A stretch of 64,000 nucleotides of DNA. It comes from Clostridiales bacterium (lineage in GTDB: Bacteria; Bacillota; Clostridia; Saccharofermentanales; Saccharofermentanaceae). Location of the stretch: contig JAFWMQ010000007.1 in NCBI GenBank assembly GCA_017510605.1, positions 62,001 to 126,000 of the forward strand, given 5' to 3'. The notes below the pieces were generated by a model, which was not told the origin of the DNA, searched no databases, and saw nothing but the letters and a program-made list of their open reading frames with translations. The position numbers were made by a program, and so were the translations under genes. Positions 52,077 to 60,883 of this stretch are shown here, one piece after another (within the stretch, counting starts at the first letter, position 1; each line of letters starts with the position of its first letter).

Positions 52077-53366
52077 TCACTTGATATTTCTCTTGAATAC
52101 AGGATCTACTTTGCCGCCAAGCAGAATACCGTCAACGCTGTCCTCATCAATTGCTTTTCTGATCTGAGCAAATGCCTTGTCTGTTGCATCCAGATAAGCC
52201 TGTGCTTCTGCTTCAGTATGATGGGAGTTTAAGAAATAAATGGCAAACACAAGGATTCCGTTCTGGATCATCGTCTGCGAATACACTGACTGGATATCCA
52301 GATAAGTTAATGAACCGTGTCCTTCGAAAGCAATGCCGCAATGAGCAGGCATACCGCTTACTGCAAGAACATCATTCAGACCGTACTTATCTATACGCTC
52401 CTGAATGCCATCACGAATGATAGTACCGATCTTTGTTATTTGGTCATAAAAACCTGGCTGTTCAAGCTTTTTGAGAGTAGCGAGAGACGCTGCCATGGCA
52501 ACACTGTCACCACCAAATGTAGTTGAAACAAATACACCCTGCTCAATCTGTTCAAGAAGATCTCTTCTCCCTGCTACAGCTGATATCGGATAACCATTAG
52601 CCATTCCCTTTCCGAAAGCGACAAGATCAGGCTGAACGCCGAACAATTCCTGAGCTCCGCCGAGTGCATAATGGAATCCCGAAACGACCTCATCGAAAAC
52701 AAGGATTGCCCCATACTTATGAGCAAGCTCTTTTACGCTGTCAAGGTATCCTTCCTTAGGACCGTTGCTCTGGATAGGTTCCAGAATAACTGCAGCAACT
52801 TCATTTGCTTTAAGCTTATCCTCCAGGTCTTCAAGATCGTTATATGTGAAATTAACAGTAAGATCACATACAGCCTTCGGAACACCCTTGTTATTGGATG
52901 AAGCCCCAATCGACCAATCATGCATGCCGTGATAGCCGGACATCAAAACAATTTCGCGTCCGGTATAAGCCCTGGCAAGACGGATAGCAGCTGTAGTTGC
53001 ATCTCCGCCGTTTTTTACAAAACGGACCATTTCAGCACAGGGAATGATCTCGCAAAGTTTCTCAGCCAATTCTACTTCAAGTTCAGACTGGAGCGATCCG
53101 CTGGCGAATTTATTTACCTGCCTGATAACTGCATCATTAACATCAGGATCATTATAACCAATTGTTATAGGTCCTAAAGCACACATAAAATCAATGAACT
53201 TATTACCGTCCACATCATAGATATAGCATCCTTCACCATGGTCCATATAACTTGGAGCAATTCCGCGGCAAAAATATCGATAGGATTTACTGTATGTTTG
53301 AGCCGCTAGAGGTGAGACCTTTATCTCGCGTTCCAAAAGTTCATTTGATTTATTAAATGACTGCAT
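52077..53366 (-). CDS. Class III aminotransferase (glutamate-1-semialdehyde-aminomutase-like) in the nonulosonate operon
   Basis: This 429-residue PLP protein is of the GSA aminomutase type. GCYIYDVDGNKFIDFM marks the N-terminus, NGGDATTAAIRLARAYTGRE lies near 115, ILVFDEVVSGFHYALGGA near 220 and the PLP lysine in VAFGKGMANGYPISA near 255. It is not part of the textbook Pse pathway. There are no haem genes nearby. Its place between the synthase and cytidylyltransferase genes suggests that it modifies the sugar acid or its side chain, for example adding an amine. Confidence 0.85.
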   Translation of the reverse strand: MQSFNKSNELLEREIKVSPLAAQTYSKSYRYFCRGIAPSYMDHGEGCYIYDVDGNKFIDFMCALGPITIGYNDPDVNDAVIRQVNKFASGSLQSELEVELAEKLCEIIPCAEMVRFVKNGGDATTAAIRLARAYTGREIVLMSGYHGMHDWSIGASSNNKGVPKAVCDLTVNFTYNDLEDLEDKLKANEVAAVILEPIQSNGPKEGYLDSVKELAHKYGAILVFDEVVSGFHYALGGAQELFGVQPDLVAFGKGMANGYPISAVAGRRDLLEQIEQGVFVSTTFGGDSVAMAASLATLKKLEQPGFYDQITKIGTIIRDGIQERIDKYGLNDVLAVSGMPAHCGIAFEGHGSLTYLDIQSVYSQTMIQNGILVFAIYFLNSHHTEAEAQAYLDATDKAFAQIRKAIDEDSVDGILLGGKVDPVFKRNIK

Positions 53367-53395
53367 ATCAAATGCCTCCCTTGAATAACAAATTA

Positions 53396-54169
53396 CTATT
53401 CACCCGGTTTTACAACATGATCCTCATTAATAGACTTTTGCAGTCCCTCATTACGTGCATACATGCTGTTAATTTCTTTTATCTTCGGATTATCATTTAA
53501 ATATGCGAGTATATCCTTATAGTTGAAGTTTTCTCCTATATCAGAATTAAGAAAATGCTCGTATATTAACTGAACAACCTGGAAATCTTCTGCTTCATCA
53601 ACAGTCCAGCGGTTGTCTCCAAAATATCCTATAGGAGACTTAAAATCCTGAAGCTTAAACTTCTCAGGATGTCTGACAATATACTGAGTAACATGTTCAC
53701 GCTCAAAGGAATGTTCTGCTTCTTTCCATGACTTTTCGAGTGCCGGGAACTTCATGATCTCAAGATCGAGACCATCAGCAAAAGATTCACTTAACATACC
53801 CATATAATCTGCATCTTCATCCATCCCGGACAATGCCATATCAAGAAGTTCAGCATCAAAGCATGGACAGTCAGCTGTCAGCCGGATAACATACTCAGGC
53901 TTTAAAAGCTTTGCCGTTTGATAGAAACGGTCTAATACATCATCTTCTGATCCAATACCGACACGGATTCCTATCTCTGAACAAAGGTTAAGTATCGGCA
54001 GATTGTTGCGCTCAATAGAAGTTACGACCACAACTTCATCAACCATTTTACTCTTCTGCACACGCTCGATCATACGCTGAAGCGCAGGCTTACCACATAA
54101 ATCCTTAAGCACTTTGTTCGGCAGTCTGGTTGAACCGCATCTTGCCTGAATCATTGCAAGGTATTTCAT
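53396..54169 (-). CDS. SpsF-type acylneuraminate/pseudaminate cytidylyltransferase
   Basis: This 257-residue nucleotidyltransferase opens MIQARCGSTRLPNKVL, the CTP-binding signature of the SpsF/PseF group. VIRLTADCPCFDAELLD carries the metal-binding Asp near residue 100, and NRWTVDEAEDFQVV lies near 185. It should activate the nonulosonic acid as a CMP-sugar. The C-terminal extension (about 30 residues, ending NEDHVVKPGE) is longer than in minimal PseF. It lies 4 bases after the aldo/keto reductase stop. Confidence 0.86.
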   Translation of the reverse strand: MKYLAMIQARCGSTRLPNKVLKDLCGKPALQRMIERVQKSKMVDEVVVVTSIERNNLPILNLCSEIGIRVGIGSEDDVLDRFYQTAKLLKPEYVIRLTADCPCFDAELLDMALSGMDEDADYMGMLSESFADGLDLEIMKFPALEKSWKEAEHSFEREHVTQYIVRHPEKFKLQDFKSPIGYFGDNRWTVDEAEDFQVVQLIYEHFLNSDIGENFNYKDILAYLNDNPKIKEINSMYARNEGLQKSINEDHVVKPGE

Positions 54170-54173
54170 TTCT

Positions 54174-55070
54174 TCACCCCTTTACCCAAAGACTTGGAAT
54201 AACAAGATCGGCTGAAATACCCGAGAACTGTCCGTCTATCTCATCAAAGAGACTGTCCGGAATATCTTTACTGAACGAAACAATATCTTCTTTCAACTGT
54301 TCCAGGGTTCTTATACCGAAAACAAGATGATTGACCTCTTTCACGCGCTTAACATATCCCATTGCAAGCTCTATACGCGAATATCCTGTTTCTTTACAGA
54401 TCTTATCCAGATTCGCAAGAATCGGCTTTGCTTTTATCAGATGCTCAGGGATCTCATTATCTTTTAGTCGGATAAGACCTTTAACAAAAACAGTTCTGAC
54501 ATCAATATCAAAACCATTATCACTGCCTGCCTTAAATACTCCTGATTCTTTCATTCGATGATCGAAAATACTGTAAGGTGCCTGTATGCAATTGATATTC
54601 GAGTTGCTGAAGCAAGCCATAGCTTCATCAGGATAATATACTGATACACCAACCTTCTTAGCCAGACCTTCTTTCTGCATTACACTGATAGCTTCAAGAA
54701 GTTCAGGCTGAAAAGCATATCTGGAACTGTGAAAATAATACGCATCAACATAATCGGTATTCAGAGTTGAAAGAGACTTCTGGAGATTATCACGAATTAC
54801 ATCAACATAATCATCTTTCTTATGATCATCAAGAATGTTAGGAAGATGTTTTGTGCTGATAAACAGTTTATCTCTGCTAATAGTTTTTCTGGACAAAAAC
54901 TCCCCGACGATCTGTTCTGCATCTCCGTATGCTGTAGCAGTATCAATCGCATCAATACCGTTTTGCGTGGCATAATCCAGACAATTAATACAATATTCGG
55001 GATCTTTCTTAGGTGTGTTAAAAACACCATAATCCAATCCAAACTGAACAGTTCCCAAACACAGTTTCAT
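54174..55070 (-). CDS. Aldo/keto reductase in the nonulosonate operon
   Basis: This 298-residue NADPH-dependent TIM-barrel oxidoreductase has IDTATAYGDAEQIVGEFL near residue 40, with catalytic Asp and Tyr, and LNTDYVDAYYFHSSRY near 105, with the His. VSVYYPDEA and the FGIRTLEQLKEDI cofactor loop follow near the C-terminus. Aldo/keto reductases are not in the standard Pse or Leg pathways. With the class III aminotransferase it may form a two-step keto/amino modification. It starts 2 bases after the pseC stop. Confidence 0.85.
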   Translation of the reverse strand: MKLCLGTVQFGLDYGVFNTPKKDPEYCINCLDYATQNGIDAIDTATAYGDAEQIVGEFLSRKTISRDKLFISTKHLPNILDDHKKDDYVDVIRDNLQKSLSTLNTDYVDAYYFHSSRYAFQPELLEAISVMQKEGLAKKVGVSVYYPDEAMACFSNSNINCIQAPYSIFDHRMKESGVFKAGSDNGFDIDVRTVFVKGLIRLKDNEIPEHLIKAKPILANLDKICKETGYSRIELAMGYVKRVKEVNHLVFGIRTLEQLKEDIVSFSKDIPDSLFDEIDGQFSGISADLVIPSLWVKG

Positions 55071-55072
55071 TC

Positions 55073-56272
55073 TTATACTCTCTTGTAATTCTCTACAACC
55101 TTTTTAACAGCGTGAATGACATCATCAACATCCTGATCGGTCATTTTCGGATAAAGCGGAATGCTCATTATTCCTTTATAGACTTCTTCAGCTTTAGGAC
55201 ATAATCCATTTTCATAACCCAAATGCTGATAAAATGGGAACCAATAGACCGGAACATAGTGTATCTGGCACTGAACATTCTCTGCTGACATTGCATCGAA
55301 AAACTGTCTTCTGGTACAAGTCAGCTTATCCAAATCCAAACGGATAATATACAGATGACGGCAGGTATCAGACTGCGGAATCTCTTTCTGCAAAATAATA
55401 CCTTCAAGATCTTTAAACTCATCGTTATACCTGTTAACGATCTCTTTACGCCTTGCTATAAAAGAATCCAGTTTCTTCAGCTGGCTGATAAGAAGAGCAG
55501 CCTGAAAATCTGTTATACGGTAATTGAATCCTAAACTGATCTGTTCGTAATACCAGATTCCTTCATGCGGGGCGCCTTCCATCATATTCTCGTCATGAGT
55601 AATACCATGAGCATGTGCTAAAACAAGCTTCTTATATAACTCTTCATTATTGGTTGTAATTGCTCCGCCTTCACCACCGGTTATTGTCTTAACCGGATGG
55701 AAAGAAAAAGTGCTCATATCCGCTAAAGATCCGACCTTCCTGCCGTTATATACAGTACCTAAAGAATGAGCAGCATCCTCAATAAAGATAAGTTTATGTT
55801 CTTCGCAGATTTTCCGGATCTCATCATATTCAACTGCCTGTCCGGTAAAATCCACTGCCACGACAGCTTTGGTTTTTTCAGTTATCTTTTCCCTGATACT
55901 TCTTGGATCGATATTATATGTTTCAGGATTAATATCTGCAAAAACAGGTCTGGCTCCACAGTAGAAAGCACAATTGGCTGATGCAGCAAAAGTAATGGGT
56001 GTAGTAATAACTTCGTCACCGGGTCCTATTCCGGCAGCAATGCAAGCGCAGTGAAGAGCCGCAGTTCCATTACTCACAACTACGGCATATTTAGCTCCTG
56101 TATAATCAGCCAGTTCTCTTTCAAACTCAGCAACTCTAGGACCGCAGGTAATGTAATTAGATTTCAATGTATCAACTACTGCCTGTATGTCATCATCTTC
56201 TATCCATTGACGGCCATAAAAGATCTTGTTGTTTCTTACGGGTTCTCCACCGTTAATTGCCAATTTTTCCAT
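55073..56272 (-). CDS. pseC: PseC UDP-4-amino-4,6-dideoxy-N-acetyl-altrosamine transaminase
   Basis: This 399-residue DegT-family aminotransferase matches PseC. The PLP lysine lies in TFSFHPVKTITGGEGGAI near residue 188, and VVSNGTAALHCACIAAGIGPG near 63 (split: VVSNGTAALHC, ACIAAGIGPG). GFNYRITDFQAALLISQL near 255 is a typical substrate loop. It would convert the 4-keto product of PseB into the 4-amino sugar. It is the first gene of the operon; PseB, which should precede it, is absent here. No clear ribosome site or promoter is seen in the 120 bases upstream. Confidence 0.9.
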   Translation of the reverse strand: MEKLAINGGEPVRNNKIFYGRQWIEDDDIQAVVDTLKSNYITCGPRVAEFERELADYTGAKYAVVVSNGTAALHCACIAAGIGPGDEVITTPITFAASANCAFYCGARPVFADINPETYNIDPRSIREKITEKTKAVVAVDFTGQAVEYDEIRKICEEHKLIFIEDAAHSLGTVYNGRKVGSLADMSTFSFHPVKTITGGEGGAITTNNEELYKKLVLAHAHGITHDENMMEGAPHEGIWYYEQISLGFNYRITDFQAALLISQLKKLDSFIARRKEIVNRYNDEFKDLEGIILQKEIPQSDTCRHLYIIRLDLDKLTCTRRQFFDAMSAENVQCQIHYVPVYWFPFYQHLGYENGLCPKAEEVYKGIMSIPLYPKMTDQDVDDVIHAVKKVVENYKRV

Positions 56273-56397
56273 AATAGAACTCTTTATACTCTCTTAAATG
56301 TTTCCAATCTTCACTTTGTTCTTCTCGATTCATTTGCGAAGTTCATCGCTTGTCAGTCGTTATTTATGAATTCTGCGAAACCATAAATATCTGTTTA

Positions 56398-57936
56398 TCA
56401 ATCCAGCCTGTATGTGTCTCTTACCATCTCATAAGAAGCTTTGTCGCTTCCCAAATACTCAACTGAAATGTAATGCAGACGGTTATTCTTATCTACAAAA
56501 TACCATATCGTCAAATACATTCCATCCTGGTATTGTCCGGTAACAGTATATGCAGTGTAACCTGCCATCGTTGTCTGTTCCATAGTAGTGTTAAAGAAGC
56601 CTCCGTCACTTTCCATGTTAGACTTATAATACTCGGCATAAGTTTTAGCTGAACCGGCATCATAACTTCCCGCTAAAACAGAAACACAGAAGATCGTTGC
56701 AGTATCACGGTTGATTCTCTGATGTCTGGAAGTATAAAAATCATCCATGTCGTCTGCCTCATACCAATAATCCCACGTTCCTTGAGTCAGGGTTATTGTA
56801 CCTGAAATACTGTCACCTACTATATTCTCATTTGCTGAAGTAGTGTTTTCTGTCTGCTCTGTCTGTTCTGTCATATATGTTGCGGACGTATCTGTCGTAG
56901 GATTCGTAGGAAGATTATCAATATAATCAGAATACTGGTCTTCCCTTATGAATGTGATATATGAGGCAGCTTCCATATTGGTAAGATCAAGAACATCCAT
57001 TGTTTTTCCGTTCTGATCAGACTGCAGATAGAATCCGCAATAATGGATCGTCCAAGGTTCAGCATCCTGGCTCGTTCCGCCAGTTATCTTCTCTTCGTGA
57101 TCACAACAGATCAGAATCAGATTATCTTCATCATACATATCATTGCTCCTGATGATCTGACGGAGTTCATCCTTGGTTATTCCGAGATCACTCAGGTCTT
57201 TAGTAATGTAATTGAACGCTTCCTTACCGTAATAGATCGTATAATGTCCGGAATAGTAATTATCTGAAGTATCAAGATAAGTCATATAATATGTGAAGGT
57301 CTTGTTTTTTCTGTTGAAGACCATATAAGATCCGTCTCCGGCCGTGATCCAGTTATATTTAGAGATCATCTTCTCATAATCCGGAGAATCATCATCAACT
57401 GTTGATTCCGCAGTAGTCGATCTTGTAGATCTTGTGGATCTTGTAGAATCGGAAGCCCGATCAATATAATCACCAAAGGCATTTGAAAAGCTGAATATAT
57501 AAACCAGAATTGCCGTTATTATCGTAAGACCGGACATTACTATTCCGGCGACAGCCTTTCCTTTGCCACTCTGATTCTTTTTGTTTGAAGATATCAATCC
57601 GACGATCGAAAATATAAGTCCGAATAAACTCGTAGTTCCCAAAAGGAAGATGCCGATGAGTGACAATACAAATCCTGCAGTGCAAAACCCGTTTTTCTGT
57701 GCTGCAGGTTCACTCTGAACCGGCTGCGTTTCCGGCTGGATATACATAGGCTGTATCGGTTGCTGGTAAATTGGTTCTTGATAAACCGGTTGCTGATAAA
57801 CCGGTTGCTGATAAACCGGTTGCTGCTGTTGTTCCTGAGGCTGAACAGGCTGCATTTCCGGCAAAGCTCCGCCACAATTAATGCAAAATCTGGATCCTTC
57901 GTTATTTGCGGCTCCGCAATTCGGACATACTATCAT
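56398..57936 (-). CDS. Zinc-ribbon, Gln/Pro-repeat, DUF4190-type membrane protein
   Basis: This 512-residue protein starts with a zinc ribbon (CPNC at 4-7, CINC at 18-21). A Q/P/Y-rich low-complexity region follows at about 30-75, built from QQPVY repeats. Two membrane helices (AGFVLSLIGIFLLGTTSLFG and AGIVMSGLTIITAILVYIF) occupy about 87-155, resembling DUF4190. After a TRS triplet repeat at about 165-173, an extracytoplasmic region of about 340 residues carries two apparently repeated modules of unknown function. The layout suggests a membrane sensor or scaffold. The gene stands alone, between the nonulosonate operon and a permease gene. Confidence 0.75.
   Translation of the reverse strand: MIVCPNCGAANNEGSRFCINCGGALPEMQPVQPQEQQQQPVYQQPVYQQPVYQEPIYQQPIQPMYIQPETQPVQSEPAAQKNGFCTAGFVLSLIGIFLLGTTSLFGLIFSIVGLISSNKKNQSGKGKAVAGIVMSGLTIITAILVYIFSFSNAFGDYIDRASDSTRSTRSTRSTTAESTVDDDSPDYEKMISKYNWITAGDGSYMVFNRKNKTFTYYMTYLDTSDNYYSGHYTIYYGKEAFNYITKDLSDLGITKDELRQIIRSNDMYDEDNLILICCDHEEKITGGTSQDAEPWTIHYCGFYLQSDQNGKTMDVLDLTNMEAASYITFIREDQYSDYIDNLPTNPTTDTSATYMTEQTEQTENTTSANENIVGDSISGTITLTQGTWDYWYEADDMDDFYTSRHQRINRDTATIFCVSVLAGSYDAGSAKTYAEYYKSNMESDGGFFNTTMEQTTMAGYTAYTVTGQYQDGMYLTIWYFVDKNNRLHYISVEYLGSDKASYEMVRDTYRLD
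57758..57826. repeat. 15-base tandem repeats encoding Gln-Gln-Pro-Val-Tyr
   Basis: Units of GGTTGCTGATAAACC (plus strand) repeat about 4.5 times with minor changes, at 57758, 57773, 57788, 57803 and a partial copy at 57818. They encode the QQPVY array of the zinc-ribbon protein and may vary in number between strains. Confidence 0.85.
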
Positions 57937-57972
57937 TAATTATCCCCTTCCCTTTTATTTCAAATCAGTCAA

Positions 57973-59202
57973 TTACGTCTGGTCTGCTTTGCTGTCTTTC
58001 TGAATTTTCTCTTTTTTCGCTTTCAGGTTTTCTTTAGCCTTTGTTTCGTCTTTAACTTTCTTTCTGTCCTTAAGCCAGGGAAGTACGATCTCGTTGTAGA
58101 TGTACGTCAAAATAGCTGCTAACGGAATTGCCAGAAGTACTCCCGGAACACCCCAGATCTTTCCGCCTACAACAAGGAAAACAAGAACAAGGAACGGCGG
58201 GACATTAAGTGCAGAACCGAAGAGCCTCGGCTTAATTACGTATCCGTCGATAAGCTGCAAAGCAAGTGTAAATACCAGCCAGATAATTACTGAATCGGGC
58301 TTTGCCAAAAGGAGGATTACCGCACCGATAAACGCACCCACAAACGGACCGAACGTAGGCGCAAGATTAGTCAGCGCAACAACGACCGAACAGAAAACCG
58401 CATAAGGCATTCCGGTAGCAAACATGAAAACGGCATTAACGATACCTACGATAAGTGCATCCACCAGTTCACAGACGATAAATCTTGAGAAGATCGCATT
58501 AAGTCTGTTGCAGATATTTTTCCAATCCGAATAGTGTGATGACGGAATAATAAGATAGAAGAACTCACCCAACGTATCACTGAGTTTCTTCTTTGCACAG
58601 AGGAAATAGTATGCAAGGATAATGCCTATCATAAACCCAAACGCTTTGGATACCGTTCCTGCGGAAAAGCTTATGAACCATCCGGGTGTGATCTCATCGC
58701 CGCCAAACACTTTGCTGACAAGCATCGTAAGATCCGTCTGTTCATCGACAAAACCAAGAATGCTTAATTTGTATTGCTCTTCAAGTTCTGAATCAATTAC
58801 AAGCTGCTTAAAGCTGTCTATGTATCCTGTAAGGCCTCTGGCAAATGCCGTGATATTCTCGATAAGCCTCGGAGTAATAAGAATTATCAGTACGACAATG
58901 AGAAGGAGGATCGTAGTCAAAGAGGCGACTGCTGATATTACCCATGCACTGTTCTTATGATTATCTTTGAATTTTTTCTCTATGTGCCTGTAGATCCAGC
59001 TCGCAAGAGGATTAGCCGTATATGCGATAACTGCACCGATGATTACTGTGGAAGTGATAGCAAAGAAAGAATTGAAGAAATCCTTCATGCTGCCTATATG
59101 GGATAACAGCATATAGAAAACAACAACGACACAAAGAGATATCGTCAGTCCTGTCCATCTGTTCTTCTCGTACTTACTGAATCGTTCTTTATATTTATCC
59201 AT
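57973..59202 (-). CDS. AI-2E/PerM-family transporter
   Basis: This 409-residue membrane protein has about eight hydrophobic segments and the AI-2E transporter family layout. ALIVGIVNAVFMFATGMPYA lies near residue 240, LAPTFGPFVGAFIGAVILL near 285, and VIKPRLFGSALNVPPFLVLV near 325. A lysine-rich C-terminal tail of about 40 residues follows. Substrates of the family range from autoinducer-2 to sodium/proton exchange; none can be assigned. It is a single gene with a free-standing peptide unit upstream. Confidence 0.88.
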   Translation of the reverse strand: MDKYKERFSKYEKNRWTGLTISLCVVVVFYMLLSHIGSMKDFFNSFFAITSTVIIGAVIAYTANPLASWIYRHIEKKFKDNHKNSAWVISAVASLTTILLLIVVLIILITPRLIENITAFARGLTGYIDSFKQLVIDSELEEQYKLSILGFVDEQTDLTMLVSKVFGGDEITPGWFISFSAGTVSKAFGFMIGIILAYYFLCAKKKLSDTLGEFFYLIIPSSHYSDWKNICNRLNAIFSRFIVCELVDALIVGIVNAVFMFATGMPYAVFCSVVVALTNLAPTFGPFVGAFIGAVILLLAKPDSVIIWLVFTLALQLIDGYVIKPRLFGSALNVPPFLVLVFLVVGGKIWGVPGVLLAIPLAAILTYIYNEIVLPWLKDRKKVKDETKAKENLKAKKEKIQKDSKADQT

Positions 59203-59257
59203 GTGCGTATTATATCAGTTAAAAAAAGAGAATTCATCAAAAAAACATAAGAACAAA

Positions 59258-59288
59258 AAACAGGGTTGCCATAAAGACAACCCCGGAA
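59258..59288 (-). terminator. Terminator of the small peptide unit
   Basis: On the minus strand GGGTTGTC pairs with GGCAACCC (allowing one mismatch) around a TTTAT loop, followed by TGTTTTTTG. It lies about 85 bases after the peptide stop codon. Confidence 0.75.
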
Positions 59289-59369
59289 TATACATATTTA
59301 ATTGTTATTCAAGCTCAGACTAATCTGTTGATTCAACGATTGAGAATAACTCAATATTAAGTGTAAAAC

Positions 59370-59435
59370 TTACCTGACGGAAACATTTGAATCAAGCAAG
59401 ACCAACCGTCTGCTTGTTTGTGTTTCATTTCCCAT
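59370..59435 (-). CDS. Candidate 21-residue peptide gene
   Basis: An ATG at 59435 is preceded at 8 bases by AGGAGG (about 59444-59449), one of the best ribosome sites in the window. It encodes a 21-residue peptide beginning MGNETQTSRRLVLLD and ending NVSVR. A second ATG at 59428 in another frame gives a 23-residue peptide (59357-59428) containing ADGWSCLIQMFPSG, but lies 15 bases from the AGGAGG. The unit has a TATACT -10-like element (59481-59486) and its own terminator, and the 350-base region holds no other gene. It could be a signalling peptide, a leader peptide or a small toxin; the sequence does not decide. Which frame is used is uncertain. Confidence 0.5.
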   Translation of the reverse strand: MGNETQTSRRLVLLDSNVSVR

Positions 59436-59553
59436 TGGTCTCACCTCCTAATACTGTCTAGTTCTTTCTTGGGTAATTTCAGTATAGCATAATACCCGTC
59501 AGAAAATGTTACAAAATAGTGAACGTTTTTTGATGTAAATAAGGAGGAAAAAA

Positions 59554-60843
59554 TCACTCCGGAGCATTGATCCCGAAGTCTTTATCTCCGTCGCGGGAAA
59601 GGAATGCATTTAAGGGGAGTCCGACCGGTTTCCCGTCTTCCGAAGAAACCGCTTTCATAAAGAAGGTCATCTCAGGATGGGGACAATCGTTAACCGGATT
59701 CATATCCTCATCGTACAGTTCAGATACAACGACCGGCGCCATATATCCCTCAGGCATAAGAACATTAAGCGTATCACCCTTATAAAGCTTGTTCTTTTGT
59801 GTAACCTTTGTAAGTCCTGTTTCGGGATCGTAACCTTCTGTAATTCCAACGACAAATGCCGGTTTATTATATGACTTATCAGGATCGATCTTCGCGTCAT
59901 CACACGGGCTGTCGAAGAAGAACCCCGTATCATAATCCCTGTGGACTACCTTATCGAGAATATCTTTCCATCTTTGATCCACTTTATAGTTTTCAGGATC
60001 AGCACAATAAAGATCAACAGCTTCCTTATATACTTTAGTTACGGCAGCAGCGTAGTATGCGCCCTTGATCCTGCCCTCGATCTTGAAAGAGTTTATACCG
60101 GCATTAAGAAGTTCAGGAATGTGATCGATCATACATATGTCGCGGCTTCCGAAAATATATGTTCCTCTTCTGTCCTCCTCAATTGGAAGCGGTTTATCCG
60201 GGCGCTTTTCTTCGACAACGGTATAACCCCATCTGCAGGGCTGAGCACAGGCACCGCCGTTGGATCTTCTTCCGGTGAAATAATTCGATAAGAGGCACCT
60301 TCCCGAATAGGAAACACACATAGCACCATGGACAAAGCATTCCAGTTCAACGTCAGAAGGTATTGCCCTTCTTATCATTTTGATCTGTTCGAGCGAGACT
60401 TCACGCGCGAGAACGATTCTTTTCGCGCCCTGTGATGCCCAGAAATTACAGGCTGCACTGTTGGTAACGCTAGCCTGTGTGGAGATGTGGATCTCAAGGT
60501 CAGGACACAATGTCCTGGTCATCGTAAAAATACCGGGATCCGAGATAAGTACTGCATCCGCACCACTCTCATTACCTACAAACCGGATGGCATGCTCAAG
60601 ACCGGAAAGCTCATCTTCTGATGGCATAACATTCAATGTCACGTAGCATTTGACTCCGTGATCATGAGCATAAGAGATCCCTGCTTTCATCTCTTCTTCA
60701 TTAAAGTTGTCTGAAAAAGCACGGAGCCCGTAACTAGTTCCGGAAAGATATACGGCATCAGCACCATATGTCACTGCAGCACGAAGTTTTTCCGGATTCC
60801 CGGCGGGGCTTAAGATCTCATAATTTGAACGGTCGTAACCCAT
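59554..60843 (-). CDS. Peptidase U32-family protein
   Basis: This 429-residue protein is a full U32 member. It opens ILSPAGNPEKLRAAVTYGAD and carries the family signature ELECFVHGAMCVSYSGRCLL near residue 170. Cysteines of the type that bind an iron-sulfur cluster occur there and in GGACAQPCRW near 200. Several U32 proteins act in prephenate-dependent tRNA hydroxylation (TrhP) or 23S rRNA hydroxylation rather than proteolysis, and this role is plausible. The ATG at 60843 has AAAGGAAG upstream. It is the last gene of a typA-mltG-U32 operon, 40 bases after mltG. Confidence 0.9.
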   Translation of the reverse strand: MGYDRSNYEILSPAGNPEKLRAAVTYGADAVYLSGTSYGLRAFSDNFNEEEMKAGISYAHDHGVKCYVTLNVMPSEDELSGLEHAIRFVGNESGADAVLISDPGIFTMTRTLCPDLEIHISTQASVTNSAACNFWASQGAKRIVLAREVSLEQIKMIRRAIPSDVELECFVHGAMCVSYSGRCLLSNYFTGRRSNGGACAQPCRWGYTVVEEKRPDKPLPIEEDRRGTYIFGSRDICMIDHIPELLNAGINSFKIEGRIKGAYYAAAVTKVYKEAVDLYCADPENYKVDQRWKDILDKVVHRDYDTGFFFDSPCDDAKIDPDKSYNKPAFVVGITEGYDPETGLTKVTQKNKLYKGDTLNVLMPEGYMAPVVVSELYDEDMNPVNDCPHPEMTFFMKAVSSEDGKPVGLPLNAFLSRDGDKDFGINAPE

Positions 60844-60883
60844 ATTACTTCCTTTGCAAAACAACAGTTAAACAATCTAAGTT

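Noticed and set aside
52077..53366. Glutamate-1-semialdehyde aminomutase (HemL) of tetrapyrrole synthesis
   Set aside because: It is embedded in a nonulosonic acid operon with coupled neighbours and no haem genes, so a sugar-related role is more likely despite family resemblance.
56273..56360. 26-codon frame just upstream of and overlapping the pseC start (minus strand)
   Set aside because: It has no ribosome site or terminator, and its end is forced by overlap with pseC; chance is a sufficient explanation.
57758..57826. Short regular repeats that could be taken for a CRISPR-like array
   Set aside because: The units are directly tandem with no spacers and encode a QQPVY protein repeat in frame; no cas gene is present.
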